A stretch of DNA of 59,993 nucleotides from the NCBI RefSeq assembly GCF_017654485.1, contig NZ_CP061097.1, forward strand, positions 1 through 59,993, read 5' to 3'. Position 1 is the first letter of the stretch. Each line of letters starts with the position of its first letter. A program made the position numbers and the translations under genes. The notes below the pieces were generated by a model, which was given only the letters and a program-made list of their open reading frames with translations, ran no database searches and was not told the DNA's origin. Below are positions 23,147 to 32,743 of this stretch, one piece after another. Source of the stretch: Roseomonas marmotae. Lineage in GTDB: Bacteria; Pseudomonadota; Alphaproteobacteria; Acetobacterales; Acetobacteraceae.

Positions 23147-25927
23147 ATGACTGTGCATCAATTCATTTCTGCACGCCATAGTCAGCTGCTGATCTCTCCA
23201 CAACAGTCCACGCCGGTTGCCAGGATGTCGGATCAGCGAACCTACTGCTTCACTCTCGGCAAGAGCGCGACGGAGAGCAAGTGGCCGAAGTCTAACCGCA
23301 GGGAGATGGCCTGGGAGCAACTGACCGAGTTCCTGACGACCCACAAGGTCGGCAAGAAGGAGGGCAGTTGCATTGTCCCTGCCATCTTCCGTGGCGAGCG
23401 TCGCAAGAAGGACGAAACCGAGCAGATCGACTTCATGATGCTCGACAGCGATACCGGCGTCCCGCTGGAGGAGATTGTCGCGCAGATCCAGGCGCGCGGC
23501 CTGCGGGCCGTGATCTCGTCCTCCTATTCGCACAAGACGGAATACAGCAGCGTCAAGGAATCGACCTGGAAGAAGTGGGCCGAGGAGAACGGCGGGGAAG
23601 ATCCGAAGAGATACCTGCGGGAGCATGGCGTGGTGCCGGCGGTGGCCGATACCGGGTTCCTGCTGCATGTCGAGGACGGCCGGCAGGTCATCCACCACGA
23701 CCAGATGCCGAAGTTCCGCGTGGTCCTGCCCCTGCGGAAGCCCTGGCGCGCCGCCGACTACCCCTCCCAGGAGGCCGCGAATGCCGCCTGGAAGGCAGGA
23801 GTGGAACTCACTTCGGCCGCGCTGGGGTTCCGGCACGACGCCTCCACCACGGACACCAGCCGCCTGTTCTACGCGCCCAGGTGCCCGGCTGACGGGCCTG
23901 CGCCGCAGACGGCGATCCTCGACGGCGAGCCGCTGGACCTGGATGCGCTGGAGGAGGAGGAGGGCATCTCGGCCGACGATCTGGTGGTCAAGGCCGTCCG
24001 CAAGGGCGAGAAGGTGTTCTATGGCGATTTCGACCTGACGCTCTGGTCGAAGAAGTATGGCGCCCGGTTCGAGATCGTCGATGCGCTCCGGCATCGCGGC
24101 AAAGCGAGCTTCATTCATGCGAAAAACGAGGGTAGGCAGCACCTCGTCTGCGTGGACGACGGCGACCATTCCTCGGCGAAGAAGGATACCGCGACCTTCG
24201 TCTCCAATGCGTCGGAGGCGCGTGGCGGCGTCAAGGGCTTCACCTATCACTGCCTGCACGCTCATTGCAAAGACAAGGACCGCCTCCACTGGATCACGCG
24301 GCTTGTCGAAGAAGAGTGGCTGCTGCTGGAGGATCTGAAAGACCCCGATTTCCTCGTCGAAGCGGACGAGGATGACGAGGAGGCCAAGCATCTAGAGACG
24401 ATCGGCGATTCTCTCGATGTTGACAGGCTGAAAGCCGGTTTCGAGAAGGCCACGACCAAGGGCGAGATGGCCGCGCTGGTCGCGGAGATCCGTGAGAAGC
24501 GGTTCTCTCTCCTCGATCAGACTGACCTGATCGGCGCCTATAGCAGCGCGGTAAAGCGCATCACGGGGATGCGGCCCACGCCTGCCAAGGCCGAGAAGGC
24601 GCTGCGGCCGTCCACATCCGGCGACGGGTGGCTCGGGCAACTGGAGGTCGACCAGGACGGCCGCATCTCCGCCGTCGTGACGAATGCAGTTGTCGTGCTC
24701 TCGGAAGATCCGGTCTGGCGTGGTGTCCTCGCCTATGACGAGTTAGCGCGCTCGATTGTTCTGATGCGGCCGATTCCCATCCACGGTGAAGGCAGCCTGG
24801 AGGATGATTTCGATGAGCCGCAGCCCTGGTCCGATGACGACACGACGCGAGCACGCATCTATCTCCAGCGGGTGAAGATTCTGGTGTCGCAGGAGGACAC
24901 TTTCCGGGCCGTCCGGCTGGCGGCCCTGAAAAACCACTTCAACCCGCTGGTCAAATACCTCAAAGGGCTCGTCTGGGACGGTAAGTGGCGCCTCGACACA
25001 TGGCTGATCGACTACTGCAAGGCGGAGGACACGCAGTTCGTCCGCGACGTGGGGCGCATGACGCTCCTGGGGGCCGTGGCGCGGGCTTTCAACCCCGGCT
25101 GCAAGCTCGACAACATGCTGGTGCTGGAAGGCGACCAGGGCGCCAGGAAGTCGACCGCCATCGCCATCCTGGGCGGCCGGTGGTTCTCTGACAGCGTGCC
25201 GCCGCTGGAGAAGGATGAGGTCCGCCTGTCCATGTCGCTGCATGGAAAGTGGATCATCGAGCACGCCGAGATGGCCTCGATCCGCAAGCCGCAGGTCGAG
25301 GAGGTCAAGTCGTTCCTGACGCGGCAGACCGAGGAGTATGTCCCGAAGTATGGTCGCGTCCGCGTCCGCGAGCCGCGCTCCTGCATCTTCATCGGAAGCT
25401 GTAACCCGGACGGCGCCGGCTACCTCCGCGATCCCACGGGCGCCCGCCGCTTCTGGCCTGTCAAGGTAGGAGACGAGATCGACACTGACGCGCTGCGCCG
25501 GGACCGCGACCAGCTTTTCGCGGAGGCCGAGTTCCGCCTTAACTTTGAAAAAGAGCCCTATTGGCCGAGCAGCGAGTGGCAGCGGATCTACGCCAAGCCG
25601 GAGCAGGAGAAGCGGGAGGAGGAGGATGACGGGTGGATCGACCTGATCCGCGACTGGCTGGAAGGGTCGGCCGGAACGCTGATCGACGAGCACGGCAATG
25701 AGGTGCGGAAAGACCCGATCACGCGGACCACCACTCAGGAGGTGCTGTCAAAGGCCGTCGGCATGGCGCCAGCGGCAATCGACCCCCGCTCGCAGTCGAG
25801 GGCGGCCAGGGCGATGACGAAGCTAGGGTGGGTGCGGAAGAAAGTCAGGAACAGCCAACGTTATTGGGTCTGCCATGATTACGACGTGGTGCTGCCGCCA
25901 TCGCCGGAGGATCTGGAGGGCCTATAG
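23147..25927 (+). CDS. VapE-family primase-helicase
   Basis: 926-residue replication-type protein. The N-terminal part (about 95-290) looks like a prim-pol domain: QIDFMMLDSDTG (metal-binding DxD), RAVISSSYSHKTEYSS, KFRVVLPLRKPW and DTSRLFYAPRCP. The C-terminal part is the VapE superfamily-3-like helicase: LVLEGDQGARKSTAIAIL (Walker A, about 656-673), HGKWIIEHAEMASI (Walker B-like), KSFLTRQTEEYVPKYGR and CIFIGSCNPDGAGYLRDPTG (sensor). Such proteins replicate phages, satellites and plasmids. Start 23147 has AAGGGA about 6 nt upstream; ATG 23225 (MSDQRTYC) is an alternative. It is followed by 0.9 kb of repeat-rich noncoding DNA that may be its origin. Confidence 0.85.
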   Translation: MTVHQFISARHSQLLISPQQSTPVARMSDQRTYCFTLGKSATESKWPKSNRREMAWEQLTEFLTTHKVGKKEGSCIVPAIFRGERRKKDETEQIDFMMLDSDTGVPLEEIVAQIQARGLRAVISSSYSHKTEYSSVKESTWKKWAEENGGEDPKRYLREHGVVPAVADTGFLLHVEDGRQVIHHDQMPKFRVVLPLRKPWRAADYPSQEAANAAWKAGVELTSAALGFRHDASTTDTSRLFYAPRCPADGPAPQTAILDGEPLDLDALEEEEGISADDLVVKAVRKGEKVFYGDFDLTLWSKKYGARFEIVDALRHRGKASFIHAKNEGRQHLVCVDDGDHSSAKKDTATFVSNASEARGGVKGFTYHCLHAHCKDKDRLHWITRLVEEEWLLLEDLKDPDFLVEADEDDEEAKHLETIGDSLDVDRLKAGFEKATTKGEMAALVAEIREKRFSLLDQTDLIGAYSSAVKRITGMRPTPAKAEKALRPSTSGDGWLGQLEVDQDGRISAVVTNAVVVLSEDPVWRGVLAYDELARSIVLMRPIPIHGEGSLEDDFDEPQPWSDDDTTRARIYLQRVKILVSQEDTFRAVRLAALKNHFNPLVKYLKGLVWDGKWRLDTWLIDYCKAEDTQFVRDVGRMTLLGAVARAFNPGCKLDNMLVLEGDQGARKSTAIAILGGRWFSDSVPPLEKDEVRLSMSLHGKWIIEHAEMASIRKPQVEEVKSFLTRQTEEYVPKYGRVRVREPRSCIFIGSCNPDGAGYLRDPTGARRFWPVKVGDEIDTDALRRDRDQLFAEAEFRLNFEKEPYWPSSEWQRIYAKPEQEKREEEDDGWIDLIRDWLEGSAGTLIDEHGNEVRKDPITRTTTQEVLSKAVGMAPAAIDPRSQSRAARAMTKLGWVRKKVRNSQRYWVCHDYDVVLPPSPEDLEGL

Positions 25928-26855
25928 CCTGCCCGCCTCCTCGTTGTTTCTACTGGCTACCGCAGCCCTCGGAACTCACTTCCGGGGGCTTCTCATTTGC
26001 CCTCCTCCGGTGCCCACTCAGGAGGCCGCGTGCCCACTGAGATTAGCGGCCAGTGGGCACCTGTAAGTCGATGTTTTGACTATGTGGCGCCCACTGACCC
26101 ACTGTCCCCATTAGATTGTATATGACACATAGGAAAAACTCGATGGGTAGGCATTACTGTCATATCGTGTTTTTCCCATAGCCCTCTTTAGATTCATCGT
26201 ATTTCGATGGGCACAGTGGGCACAGCCTGGGTCCGAAGCGGCGGGAAACCCCGAAATAGCGGCCTAAAATCGTCCGTTCAGCTTTAATCCCGAAATAAGG
26301 GCCTAAAATCGACCCTTAACGGCTATCAGGCCGCGCACCTGCCCAAAAGTCAGTGGGCACCGCCTTTAGCCCCGATTTTAGGCCCTCTGACGGGAGTTGA
26401 GATCCGGCGGTCGCCCGAAGTCCCGTTAATCGCGCTCACAGGCCGTTTTTCAGGGGTCAAAGGTCTCCTGGGAGGTCGGGAGGGCCTTATCTCCGCTCAC
26501 AGGCCGAAAAATCGCCCTATAGGGCAAAATCCGGCATAGTTTTCCACCGGGGCTCTGCGCCGCCCCCGGTTCCAACCTACCAATGGTAGGGACCCAATGT
26601 CTAACCCGCATTCCCGTGTGATATCAAATGGTTAAACCAAAATACGGTTAAAGAACCCCGCGCCACAGGCCACCACAGGCGAGGAGAGGCCGGGCCAGCC
26701 GGAACCCCGGATCCCAGGCCACCACAGCCAAGTTGAGTCCGGCCATCCCGCTAACCCTCGTCACAGGCCACCGCAGGGTCGGCTAGCCAGCCGTCAGGAG
26801 AGAGGCCCTAGAACCGGCCGCCAGGGACGGCGGGAAGGGCAGGCAGGAGCAGACT
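25928..26855. repeat. Repeat-rich, origin-like noncoding region
   Basis: No gene in 0.9 kb, but several repeat families. CAGTGGGCAC or its complement occurs at about 26009, 26030, 26051, 26207-26227 and 26351, with a variant near 26088. CCCGAAATA plus GGCCTAAAATCG occurs at 26250-26272 and 26289-26312, and inverted as CCCGATTTTAGGCCC at 26371-26385. CGCTCACAGGCCG occurs at 26432 and 26493. CAGGCCACCACAG-type motifs occur at about 26665, 26714 and 26764. CCTACCAATGGTAGG (26576-26590) is a palindrome. ATATGACA/TGTCATAT is an inverted repeat (26120-26166). Local AT-rich patches lie between. Iteron-like spacing next to a primase-helicase suggests a replication origin (inference). Confidence 0.6.
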
Positions 26856-28139
26856 GGACACTTCGAAAAACCTCGCGGCTGAGGCGCGAAGCTGATTCAC
26901 TGAGGTCAATCAGCGGGGGCAGTGGCGATGGCGAGTCAGCCGGAGTTCTTCGATGTCGATGAGCGGTATGCGGCGCTCTCCGCAGCCGGCGACCCGCTGG
27001 AGCGCCTTGCAGCCGTGGTCGACTTCGAGATCTTCCGCCCGGTGCTGGATGCGGCGCTGGCGCGGGCGGACCGCAGCCGCGGTGGGCGCCCGCCCTATGA
27101 CGCCGTGCTGATGTTCCGCATCCTGGTGCTGCAGGCGCTCTACAGCCTCTCTGACGAACAGGCTGAATTCCAATTGCGGGACCGGCTGTCCTTCATGCGC
27201 TTTGCGGGCCTTGCTCTGCACCAGGCGGTGCCGGACGCCAAGACGATCTGGCTCTATCGCGAACAGCTCAAGCAGGCCGGTGCCATCGAGGGGCTGTTCC
27301 GCCGCTTTGATGAGGTGCTGGCGGCCAAGGGATTTCTCGCCATGGGTGGGCAGATCATCGATGCCACCCTGATCGCGGCACCGCGCCAGAAGCTCACGGT
27401 GGAGGAGAAAGCCACCATCCGCGAGGGCGGCACGCCGGAGCATTGGTCGAAGACCAAGCGGGCACAGAAGGATCGGGATGCCCGGTGGACGCTCAAGCGC
27501 GGCAGAGCCAGGCCCAAATCAGAAGGCGCACCGCGCCGGGCCATTCAGATCGCGGTGCCGGTCTTCGGCTACAAGAGCCATATCGGCATCGACCGGCGTC
27601 ACGGGCTGATCCGCCGCTGGATGCTCACCGATGCCGCTCAGCATGACAGCCGCAGCTTTCCAACCCTTCTGGATACCGAGAATACCGCCAGTCGCGTCTG
27701 GGCCGACACCGCCTACCGCACCAGGCGCAACCTGGAAGTGCTGGAGCGACGCGGACTGTCTGAGAGGATCCAGTTCCGCAGACCACCACGACGCCAACTC
27801 TCCGAACAACAAGCGAAGGCCAATGCATCACGCGCCCGGATCCGCTCCGGCATCGAGCATGTTTTCGCCGCGCAGAAGCATCGCATGGCGCTGTTCGTCC
27901 GCACCATTGGCCTGGCCCGCGCGCAGGTGAAGATCGGCATGGCCAATCTCGCCTATAACTTCACCCGCCTCGCCTGGCTCAGCACCCGAGCTGTGCCCGC
28001 ATAACCCCACAGCGCCCACGAAGAGCAGCACCCGCCGCCCAAAGCCGGTGACCCAGCCGGGTCAGCAGGGGAACGTCACAGCCTGAGGCGGCGATCCTGC
28101 TCGCGGAGGCTGCACCGCACCGGGTACTTCGAGGTGTCC
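26856..28139 (+). mobile_element. Complete IS5-family insertion sequence (about 1.28 kb)
   Basis: Ends are GGACACTTCGAA on the left and GGACACCTCGAAGT on the right (reverse complement). I see no matching direct repeat outside them, so either the exact ends are off by a few bases or flanking DNA has been rearranged. It carries one transposase. A decayed relative lies at 1903-2324. Confidence 0.7.
26928..28004 (+). CDS. IS5-family transposase
   Basis: 358-residue DDE transposase: LQALYSLSDEQAEFQLRDRL, then GGQIIDATLI (first Asp), GYKSHIGIDRRHGLI, VWADTAYRTRRN (second Asp) and SRARIRSGIEHVFAAQKHRM (Glu in the Y/R-E-K-like helix). Full length for the group, so probably active. ATG 26928 is chosen; a GTG at 26922 would add two residues. 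Confidence 0.9.
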   Translation: MASQPEFFDVDERYAALSAAGDPLERLAAVVDFEIFRPVLDAALARADRSRGGRPPYDAVLMFRILVLQALYSLSDEQAEFQLRDRLSFMRFAGLALHQAVPDAKTIWLYREQLKQAGAIEGLFRRFDEVLAAKGFLAMGGQIIDATLIAAPRQKLTVEEKATIREGGTPEHWSKTKRAQKDRDARWTLKRGRARPKSEGAPRRAIQIAVPVFGYKSHIGIDRRHGLIRRWMLTDAAQHDSRSFPTLLDTENTASRVWADTAYRTRRNLEVLERRGLSERIQFRRPPRRQLSEQQAKANASRARIRSGIEHVFAAQKHRMALFVRTIGLARAQVKIGMANLAYNFTRLAWLSTRAVPA

Positions 28140-28289
28140 CGTCGCCAACCCAGCGCAGGGCGCCGAACTCAAACAGCGGGTTGGCACCGTCAGCACCTTG
28201 CTGAGGATTGCGATCTCTGACGACCGCTTCGCCCGGACAAACTCTCGAGCGATGACGCTACGCATTCCTTTCTTTTCCCGGTTGCGCCT

Positions 28290-28889
28290 TCAATACATCG
28301 CTGGTGCAACCACCCAGATCAGCTCTGTCGGCTCATCTCCGATGCACCAGAAGCGCAGTGCGGCCGAGGCCGAAAAGGCGAAGGAATCGCCCGGATCCAG
28401 CGCATACTCGCGACCGTCAATCTCAATGCCGAGCCGCCCGGCAAGTACGGTGCCGCATTTCGCTCCGGCCTGAAGCGTTGCCTCATTCTTGCCGGAGGTG
28501 CCCTTCGGCTCGATGACGATCCGCATCATCTGCAGCGCCGAAACCGCGTCCGGAGACAACAGCTCCTTTGTCAGGCCGCCGGGTCCGAGTTCCATCCGTC
28601 GCCGGTTGTCCTTTCGGACCACGACGCCTTCTTCAACGCCTCCGGTCCCTTCGAACAGCCAGCCCACAGGCATCTCCAGCGCACCGCATATGGCGCGTAG
28701 GGACCGGAGTGTCGGCGTAGCAAGGCCGCGCTCAACCTCGCTCAGGAAGCCGATGGAGACTCCGGCAGCGTCTGCCACCTCCTGCAGCGAAATCCTGCGG
28801 ATGTTGCGCCGCATGCGCAACTTGGGACCGATGCCAGGGCCGAGATCCTGCTTGCTCTCCGCGGCATGCTGAGGCTGCGTCTTCGCCAA
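28290..28889 (-). CDS. XRE-family regulator with C-terminal cupin
   Basis: 199-residue repressor-type protein: an N-terminal helix-turn-helix (RMRRNIRRISLQEVADAAGV and FLSEVERGLATPTLRSL) and a C-terminal cupin (GAKCGTVLAGRLGIEIDGRE, YALDPGDSFAF). This is the PuuR-like architecture common among regulators of polyamine and amino-acid catabolism. I prefer the TTG at 28889, which has GAGGAG about 8 nt upstream and gives the usual family length; the frame is open to an ATG at 28955. It is divergent from the FAD oxidase gene, with 129 nt between starts, and is its likely regulator. Confidence 0.85.
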   Translation of the reverse strand: MAKTQPQHAAESKQDLGPGIGPKLRMRRNIRRISLQEVADAAGVSIGFLSEVERGLATPTLRSLRAICGALEMPVGWLFEGTGGVEEGVVVRKDNRRRMELGPGGLTKELLSPDAVSALQMMRIVIEPKGTSGKNEATLQAGAKCGTVLAGRLGIEIDGREYALDPGDSFAFSASAALRFWCIGDEPTELIWVVAPAMY

Positions 28890-29018
28890 AGTCTTGCTCC
28901 TCTCGCGCCTCACGGAACCGACGCGGTCCAGCCAACATTGCATCCGGCGCGGCATTGGCGATAGTGAAAAAACTGCGGTACATTTTCGCCATCAGCTGTG
29001 GCAGGAGAGTTAGGGCAA

Positions 29019-30326
29019 ATGCAACGTGAGACCACCGCGCGTCAGGTACCCCGCACGCTGCCGCGCAGCCTCTACGCCGCTACCGCTCGCCCCACTGTAG
29101 CAGCGCCGCCTCTGGAAGGCGATCGGAAGGCCTCTGTCGCGGTGATCGGCGGCGGCTTCACCGGGCTGTCCGCCGCGCTCCACCTGGCTGAAGGGGGCGC
29201 CGATGTGGTGCTGATCGAAGCCAACGAGCCCGGCTGGGGTGCCTCGGGTCGCAATGGCGGGCAGGTCAATCCGGGCCTGAAATACGATCCGGACCAAGTG
29301 GAGCAGGACTTCGGAGCGGATCTCGGGAAGCGCATGGTCGCATTCTCCTCCAATGCGCCGAACGTCGTCTTCGATCTGGTGCGCCGGCACCAGATACGCT
29401 GCGAGGCCCGTCAGGGCGGTACGCTGCGGGCAGCCTATGCGGAAAAGAACGCCGCTGTCGTGCGCAGCACCGCCGAGCAGTGCCTGCGTCGCGGAATGCC
29501 GGTGGAACTGCTGGAACGTAACGCGATGCGCGCCGTGACCGGCACCGACCGGTACATTTGCGCCGTCCGCGACCATCGTGGCGGCTCCGTCAACCCGCTC
29601 GGCTATGCGCGGGGCCTGGCGGAGGCCGCTCAGCGAGCGGGCGCCACCATCCATGCCGGAACCGCGGCCTTGTCGATACAGCGTCAGGCCAGCGAGTGGG
29701 CCGTGCGCACGCCAGGTGGCACACTGCGCGCGGAGAAGCTGGTCATTGCCACCAATGCCTACACGGACGACATCTGGCCGCGGCTGCGCCGCAGCGTCGT
29801 GCCGGTGTTCAGCGCCATCGTCGCGACCGAGCCGCTCCCGCCCGACCTAGCTGCCAGCATCCTGCCGAATGGCGCGAGCCTGTATGAGAACGGGCAGATC
29901 ACCGTCTATTATCGGATCGACGAGAACGGTCGCCTCCTGATGGGCGGCCGCAGCCCCATGCGCGACATTTCGGACCCGGGCGAGCTCAGCTGGCTGGTGC
30001 GCTACACGGAGCGCCTTTGGCCCGCACTGAAGGGTGTTCGCTGGGAATTCACCTGGAACGGCCAGCTCGCCGTGACGACGGACCACTATCCGCATCTGCA
30101 TGAGCCGGCCGAGAACGTGCTGATCTGCCTGGGCTACAATGGACGTGGGGTTGCGATGGCCAGTGCGATGGGCGGCGAGCTTGCGCGGCGCTGCTTCGGC
30201 GCATCGGTCGCCGAACTGAACATGCCCGTCACCGACCTGAAGGAGATACCCTTCCACGGCCTGTGGCGCAGCGCGGCCGCGGCGCGGATCCTCTATGGCC
30301 GGATCCGGGACTCGCTCGGCCTGTGA
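29019..30326 (+). CDS. FAD-dependent oxidoreductase (DAO/PuuB-like)
   Basis: 435-residue D-amino-acid-oxidase-fold enzyme resembling gamma-glutamylputrescine oxidases (PuuB/OrdL). The dinucleotide motif is VAVIGGGFTGLSAALHLAEG, followed by EANEPGWGASGRNGGQVNPG, which matches the FAD loop of PuuB-type enzymes. The C-terminus has WEFTWNGQLAVTTDHYPHLH and CLGYNGRGVAMA, the late FAD-contact motif. It oxidises an amine or N-substituted amino acid; the actual substrate is not known. ATG 29019 follows GGAG and AGGG; an in-frame GTG lies at 28998. The divergent XRE-cupin regulator and the convergent amide/ABC operon point to nitrogen-compound catabolism. Confidence 0.87.
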   Translation: MQRETTARQVPRTLPRSLYAATARPTVAAPPLEGDRKASVAVIGGGFTGLSAALHLAEGGADVVLIEANEPGWGASGRNGGQVNPGLKYDPDQVEQDFGADLGKRMVAFSSNAPNVVFDLVRRHQIRCEARQGGTLRAAYAEKNAAVVRSTAEQCLRRGMPVELLERNAMRAVTGTDRYICAVRDHRGGSVNPLGYARGLAEAAQRAGATIHAGTAALSIQRQASEWAVRTPGGTLRAEKLVIATNAYTDDIWPRLRRSVVPVFSAIVATEPLPPDLAASILPNGASLYENGQITVYYRIDENGRLLMGGRSPMRDISDPGELSWLVRYTERLWPALKGVRWEFTWNGQLAVTTDHYPHLHEPAENVLICLGYNGRGVAMASAMGGELARRCFGASVAELNMPVTDLKEIPFHGLWRSAAAARILYGRIRDSLGL

Positions 30327-30446
30327 CGACCATGCCCCTGCCGCCATCCGGCGGGGCATGATGCCGCTGGAGCATGCTCCGATCGGCTGGAATCAGTCCA
30401 TCGGAACGTGCCCCGGAAAATATGTGAGCTGGAGTAGATCATGCTC

Positions 30447-30481
30447 GATCGGATGGAGCCACTCCGCGATTCCATCCGATC
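30447..30481. terminator. Bidirectional stem-loop between convergent genes
   Basis: GATCGGATGGA and TCCATCCGATC are perfect 11-bp arms separated by 13 nt, lying between the ends of the oxidase gene and the convergent dimethylformamidase-like gene. A related GATCGGCTGGAATC copy lies at about 30391. There is no U-tract, but position and stem strength suggest a shared terminator. Confidence 0.5.
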
Positions 30482-30490
30482 GGCGCGGCC

Positions 30491-32743
30491 CTAAGGCGCT
30501 GGTGGCATGGGGAAGGGCGTCGGATCCGCGAAGCGCAGCACGACGTTCCGTGTAATCTGCGCGACGTCGTTGTCGTGCCCATTCGTCGGCAAGGAATGCG
30601 CCCAGGCGATCGAACCGACGGCGAAGACCGCCCCGCCGGCCGGCCCCTCATGGAACACCAGTTCGGCCCGCACCTCAGGGTTCTCCTCGCCACTATGGTT
30701 GGCGATCGAGGACGTCATCGCCTCCGGCGCCAGCAGCATGTAGCGTGTGTGGCCTTCGCTGCGCCCGACCACGAGCGCATGCGGCGGCGTTCCGAGCTTC
30801 ACATCGGCGCAGTCGATTTCCTCTCCCGCCGCGCCACCGCCGATGAGGCCGTGATTGCCGACAATCTCCCCCTCCACGCCCTCAAAGATCCAGGCGGCGC
30901 GCGGATCGCGCGCTTCCGGTGTCAGGCGATAGTAGCTCGAGAAATCGAATCCTGTGGCAATCGTGCCGGCAGCCGCCACTCGCTGCGGCGCCCGCCCGAG
31001 CCGGCGCCACAAGCCGCCATATTCGCCGGTAAAGGAGTGATAGGCCTCGCCAGGCTCGGTTTCCCAATAGCGCGCCCCGCTCTCGGCGCGGCGCACCTCG
31101 ATCAGCCACGGCTTCTCCGGGTGGTAGGCCACGCGCCAGTAGAAGCCATTGCCGCCGAGATAGATCAGCCGCCCCCCTTTCGCCTGCCAGGCCTCGAGCG
31201 AGTCCAGCATGCGGGTGGTCCAGTATTCCGGATGGGTGCCGGTGAGCACGCAGCGATACGGCGCGAGCACGCTCGGCCCTTCCGCGTGAAGGTGGTCATC
31301 GGTGATCAGGTCGTAGCCGATGCCTTCGGCGTGCAGCCATTCCAGAATGTGCGTGTCCGCGTTGAACGCCCACAGGCGCTGGCGGATTCGCATGGCGAAG
31401 AGGGGCCGCAGCCGCGAGGAGTAGCAGACGCCGGAACCGTCCGAATGGGTATCGTAGGGGGAGAGTCCCAACTCGCGGCGCTCATGCACGAAGACTTCCG
31501 GCGCACCGATCGTCATCCAGGTTCCGCGCTTGGGCTCCATCTCGGCCATGTCGGTGCTGTAGTGCGGCGTCGCATAGGCCATGTAGGTCGCGGTCGAGGC
31601 AAGAAAGGCGACCGGGTTGCGCCCCTCGCCACGCGGCGGGGCGACGAAGAACACCACATGTTCCACCGGCCCCTTGCCCTCCGGCGTCAGCCGCGCGGCG
31701 TAGGCGCCGCTCGGCAGGTCATCCGGGATCCGGATCTCGAAGTCGGGCTCCCAGCGCGCATCCTCGAAATCGTCATCATGGAAATGCACCGCCGCGAAAT
31801 GCGCCGGGCGCACCGTCCAGGCCTGTACGGTGCCGTCGAAATCGGCCGAGGTCACGCCGCGGGTCGGCAGGTTGACCAGAACACCATGTAGGGCATGCGG
31901 ACCGGTATCGATGACACGGCTGCCGGAGATGTCCTCCGCCAGATCCCAGGCGCCGAGCAGGCTCGACTCATCGCGCGGCGGCAGGCCGGTCGCGAACAAC
32001 CTGGCACGCGCGTCCGGCGCCAGCTCGCCAGTGAAGAGGCAAGGCGCTTCAATCTTGCCGTTGTAGTGGCTGGTGGCGACGCCGCGCGGCAGCGCAGCGG
32101 CGTCTTCCGACGCCTCGGCCGCCAGGGTCAGCGGAAGGCCTGCCACCGCAGGCGCCGCCGCCGCGGCATTCCAGTCGCCGTCACACTGCCCCGCGGGGAA
32201 ACGCTGGAGAGCGCGCAGCGTCAGCCGCGCCTTGCCGCCCGACCAGGACAGCGTCGCCTGGAACCAGTAGCGGGCGAGCAGCCTTGTCGGGCTGCGCAGT
32301 GTCGTCTGGCCCACACGTCCTTCCAACCGCCCCTCAGCGTCAATGGCCAGCGACCAGCCATCCTGTCCCGCGCCGCGTGCCATCAGCACCTGCCGCCGGC
32401 CGAGTTCCGGCGTGGTCGGAAAGAAGCGGCAGGACGCGGTGAACTCGGCCGTCTCGGCAGCAGCGGGCGGCGTTGGCAGCAGCGAGTAGGAGCCGATGTG
32501 CAGCGACTTGCGCCGCCCCTGGTGCAAGGTGCCGAGCACACCCGGCACCAGTTCCTCCTTCAGCCCGACGCCACCCGGCGTCTCATCGCCGCAGATCACC
32601 CGCACCAGGTCGGCCCGATAGCGCGTTCCACCGTCTTCTGAGGAAACGTGGATGCGCACGGTTTCGCCCGCCCGAACACAGAGCGGATCGGGGTAGCCCA
32701 GGAGATCGTAGTCGCAGATCACTGGGCTAGCGTATCCATTCAT
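30491..32743 (-). CDS. N,N-dimethylformamidase large-subunit-like hydrolase
   Basis: 750-residue homologue of the large subunit of N,N-dimethylformamidase, an iron amidohydrolase. A LamG-like beta-sandwich spans roughly residues 100-300. The residues forming the 2-Tyr-1-carboxylate iron site of the Paracoccus enzyme appear conserved in order and spacing: Tyr390 (TYMAYATPHY), Tyr430 (LSPYDTHSDG) and Glu506 with His504 (LTGTHPEYW). GGNGFYWRVAYH follows as in the family. The gene starts at an ATG overlapping the stop of the small-subunit gene (TGATG). It is the last gene of a six-gene operon with an ABC transporter. The enzyme hydrolyses a formamide or other amide; the specific substrate is unknown. 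Confidence 0.85.
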   Translation of the reverse strand: MNGYASPVICDYDLLGYPDPLCVRAGETVRIHVSSEDGGTRYRADLVRVICGDETPGGVGLKEELVPGVLGTLHQGRRKSLHIGSYSLLPTPPAAAETAEFTASCRFFPTTPELGRRQVLMARGAGQDGWSLAIDAEGRLEGRVGQTTLRSPTRLLARYWFQATLSWSGGKARLTLRALQRFPAGQCDGDWNAAAAAPAVAGLPLTLAAEASEDAAALPRGVATSHYNGKIEAPCLFTGELAPDARARLFATGLPPRDESSLLGAWDLAEDISGSRVIDTGPHALHGVLVNLPTRGVTSADFDGTVQAWTVRPAHFAAVHFHDDDFEDARWEPDFEIRIPDDLPSGAYAARLTPEGKGPVEHVVFFVAPPRGEGRNPVAFLASTATYMAYATPHYSTDMAEMEPKRGTWMTIGAPEVFVHERRELGLSPYDTHSDGSGVCYSSRLRPLFAMRIRQRLWAFNADTHILEWLHAEGIGYDLITDDHLHAEGPSVLAPYRCVLTGTHPEYWTTRMLDSLEAWQAKGGRLIYLGGNGFYWRVAYHPEKPWLIEVRRAESGARYWETEPGEAYHSFTGEYGGLWRRLGRAPQRVAAAGTIATGFDFSSYYRLTPEARDPRAAWIFEGVEGEIVGNHGLIGGGAAGEEIDCADVKLGTPPHALVVGRSEGHTRYMLLAPEAMTSSIANHSGEENPEVRAELVFHEGPAGGAVFAVGSIAWAHSLPTNGHDNDVAQITRNVVLRFADPTPFPMPPAP

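Noticed and set aside
22814..24391. Long minus-strand open frame opposite the VapE gene
   Set aside because: It lies antisense to a well-supported gene with clear motifs, is rich in Arg/Leu/Val as expected for antisense of GC-rich coding DNA, and has no recognisable domain.
25928..26855. CRISPR array
   Set aside because: Repeats are of several kinds, of different lengths, in both orientations and irregularly spaced; there are no cas genes.
30575..31891. 438-codon plus-strand frame opposite the dimethylformamidase-like gene
   Set aside because: The minus-strand gene has conserved active-site residues and operon context; the plus frame is a GC-driven shadow rich in Arg, Ala and His.
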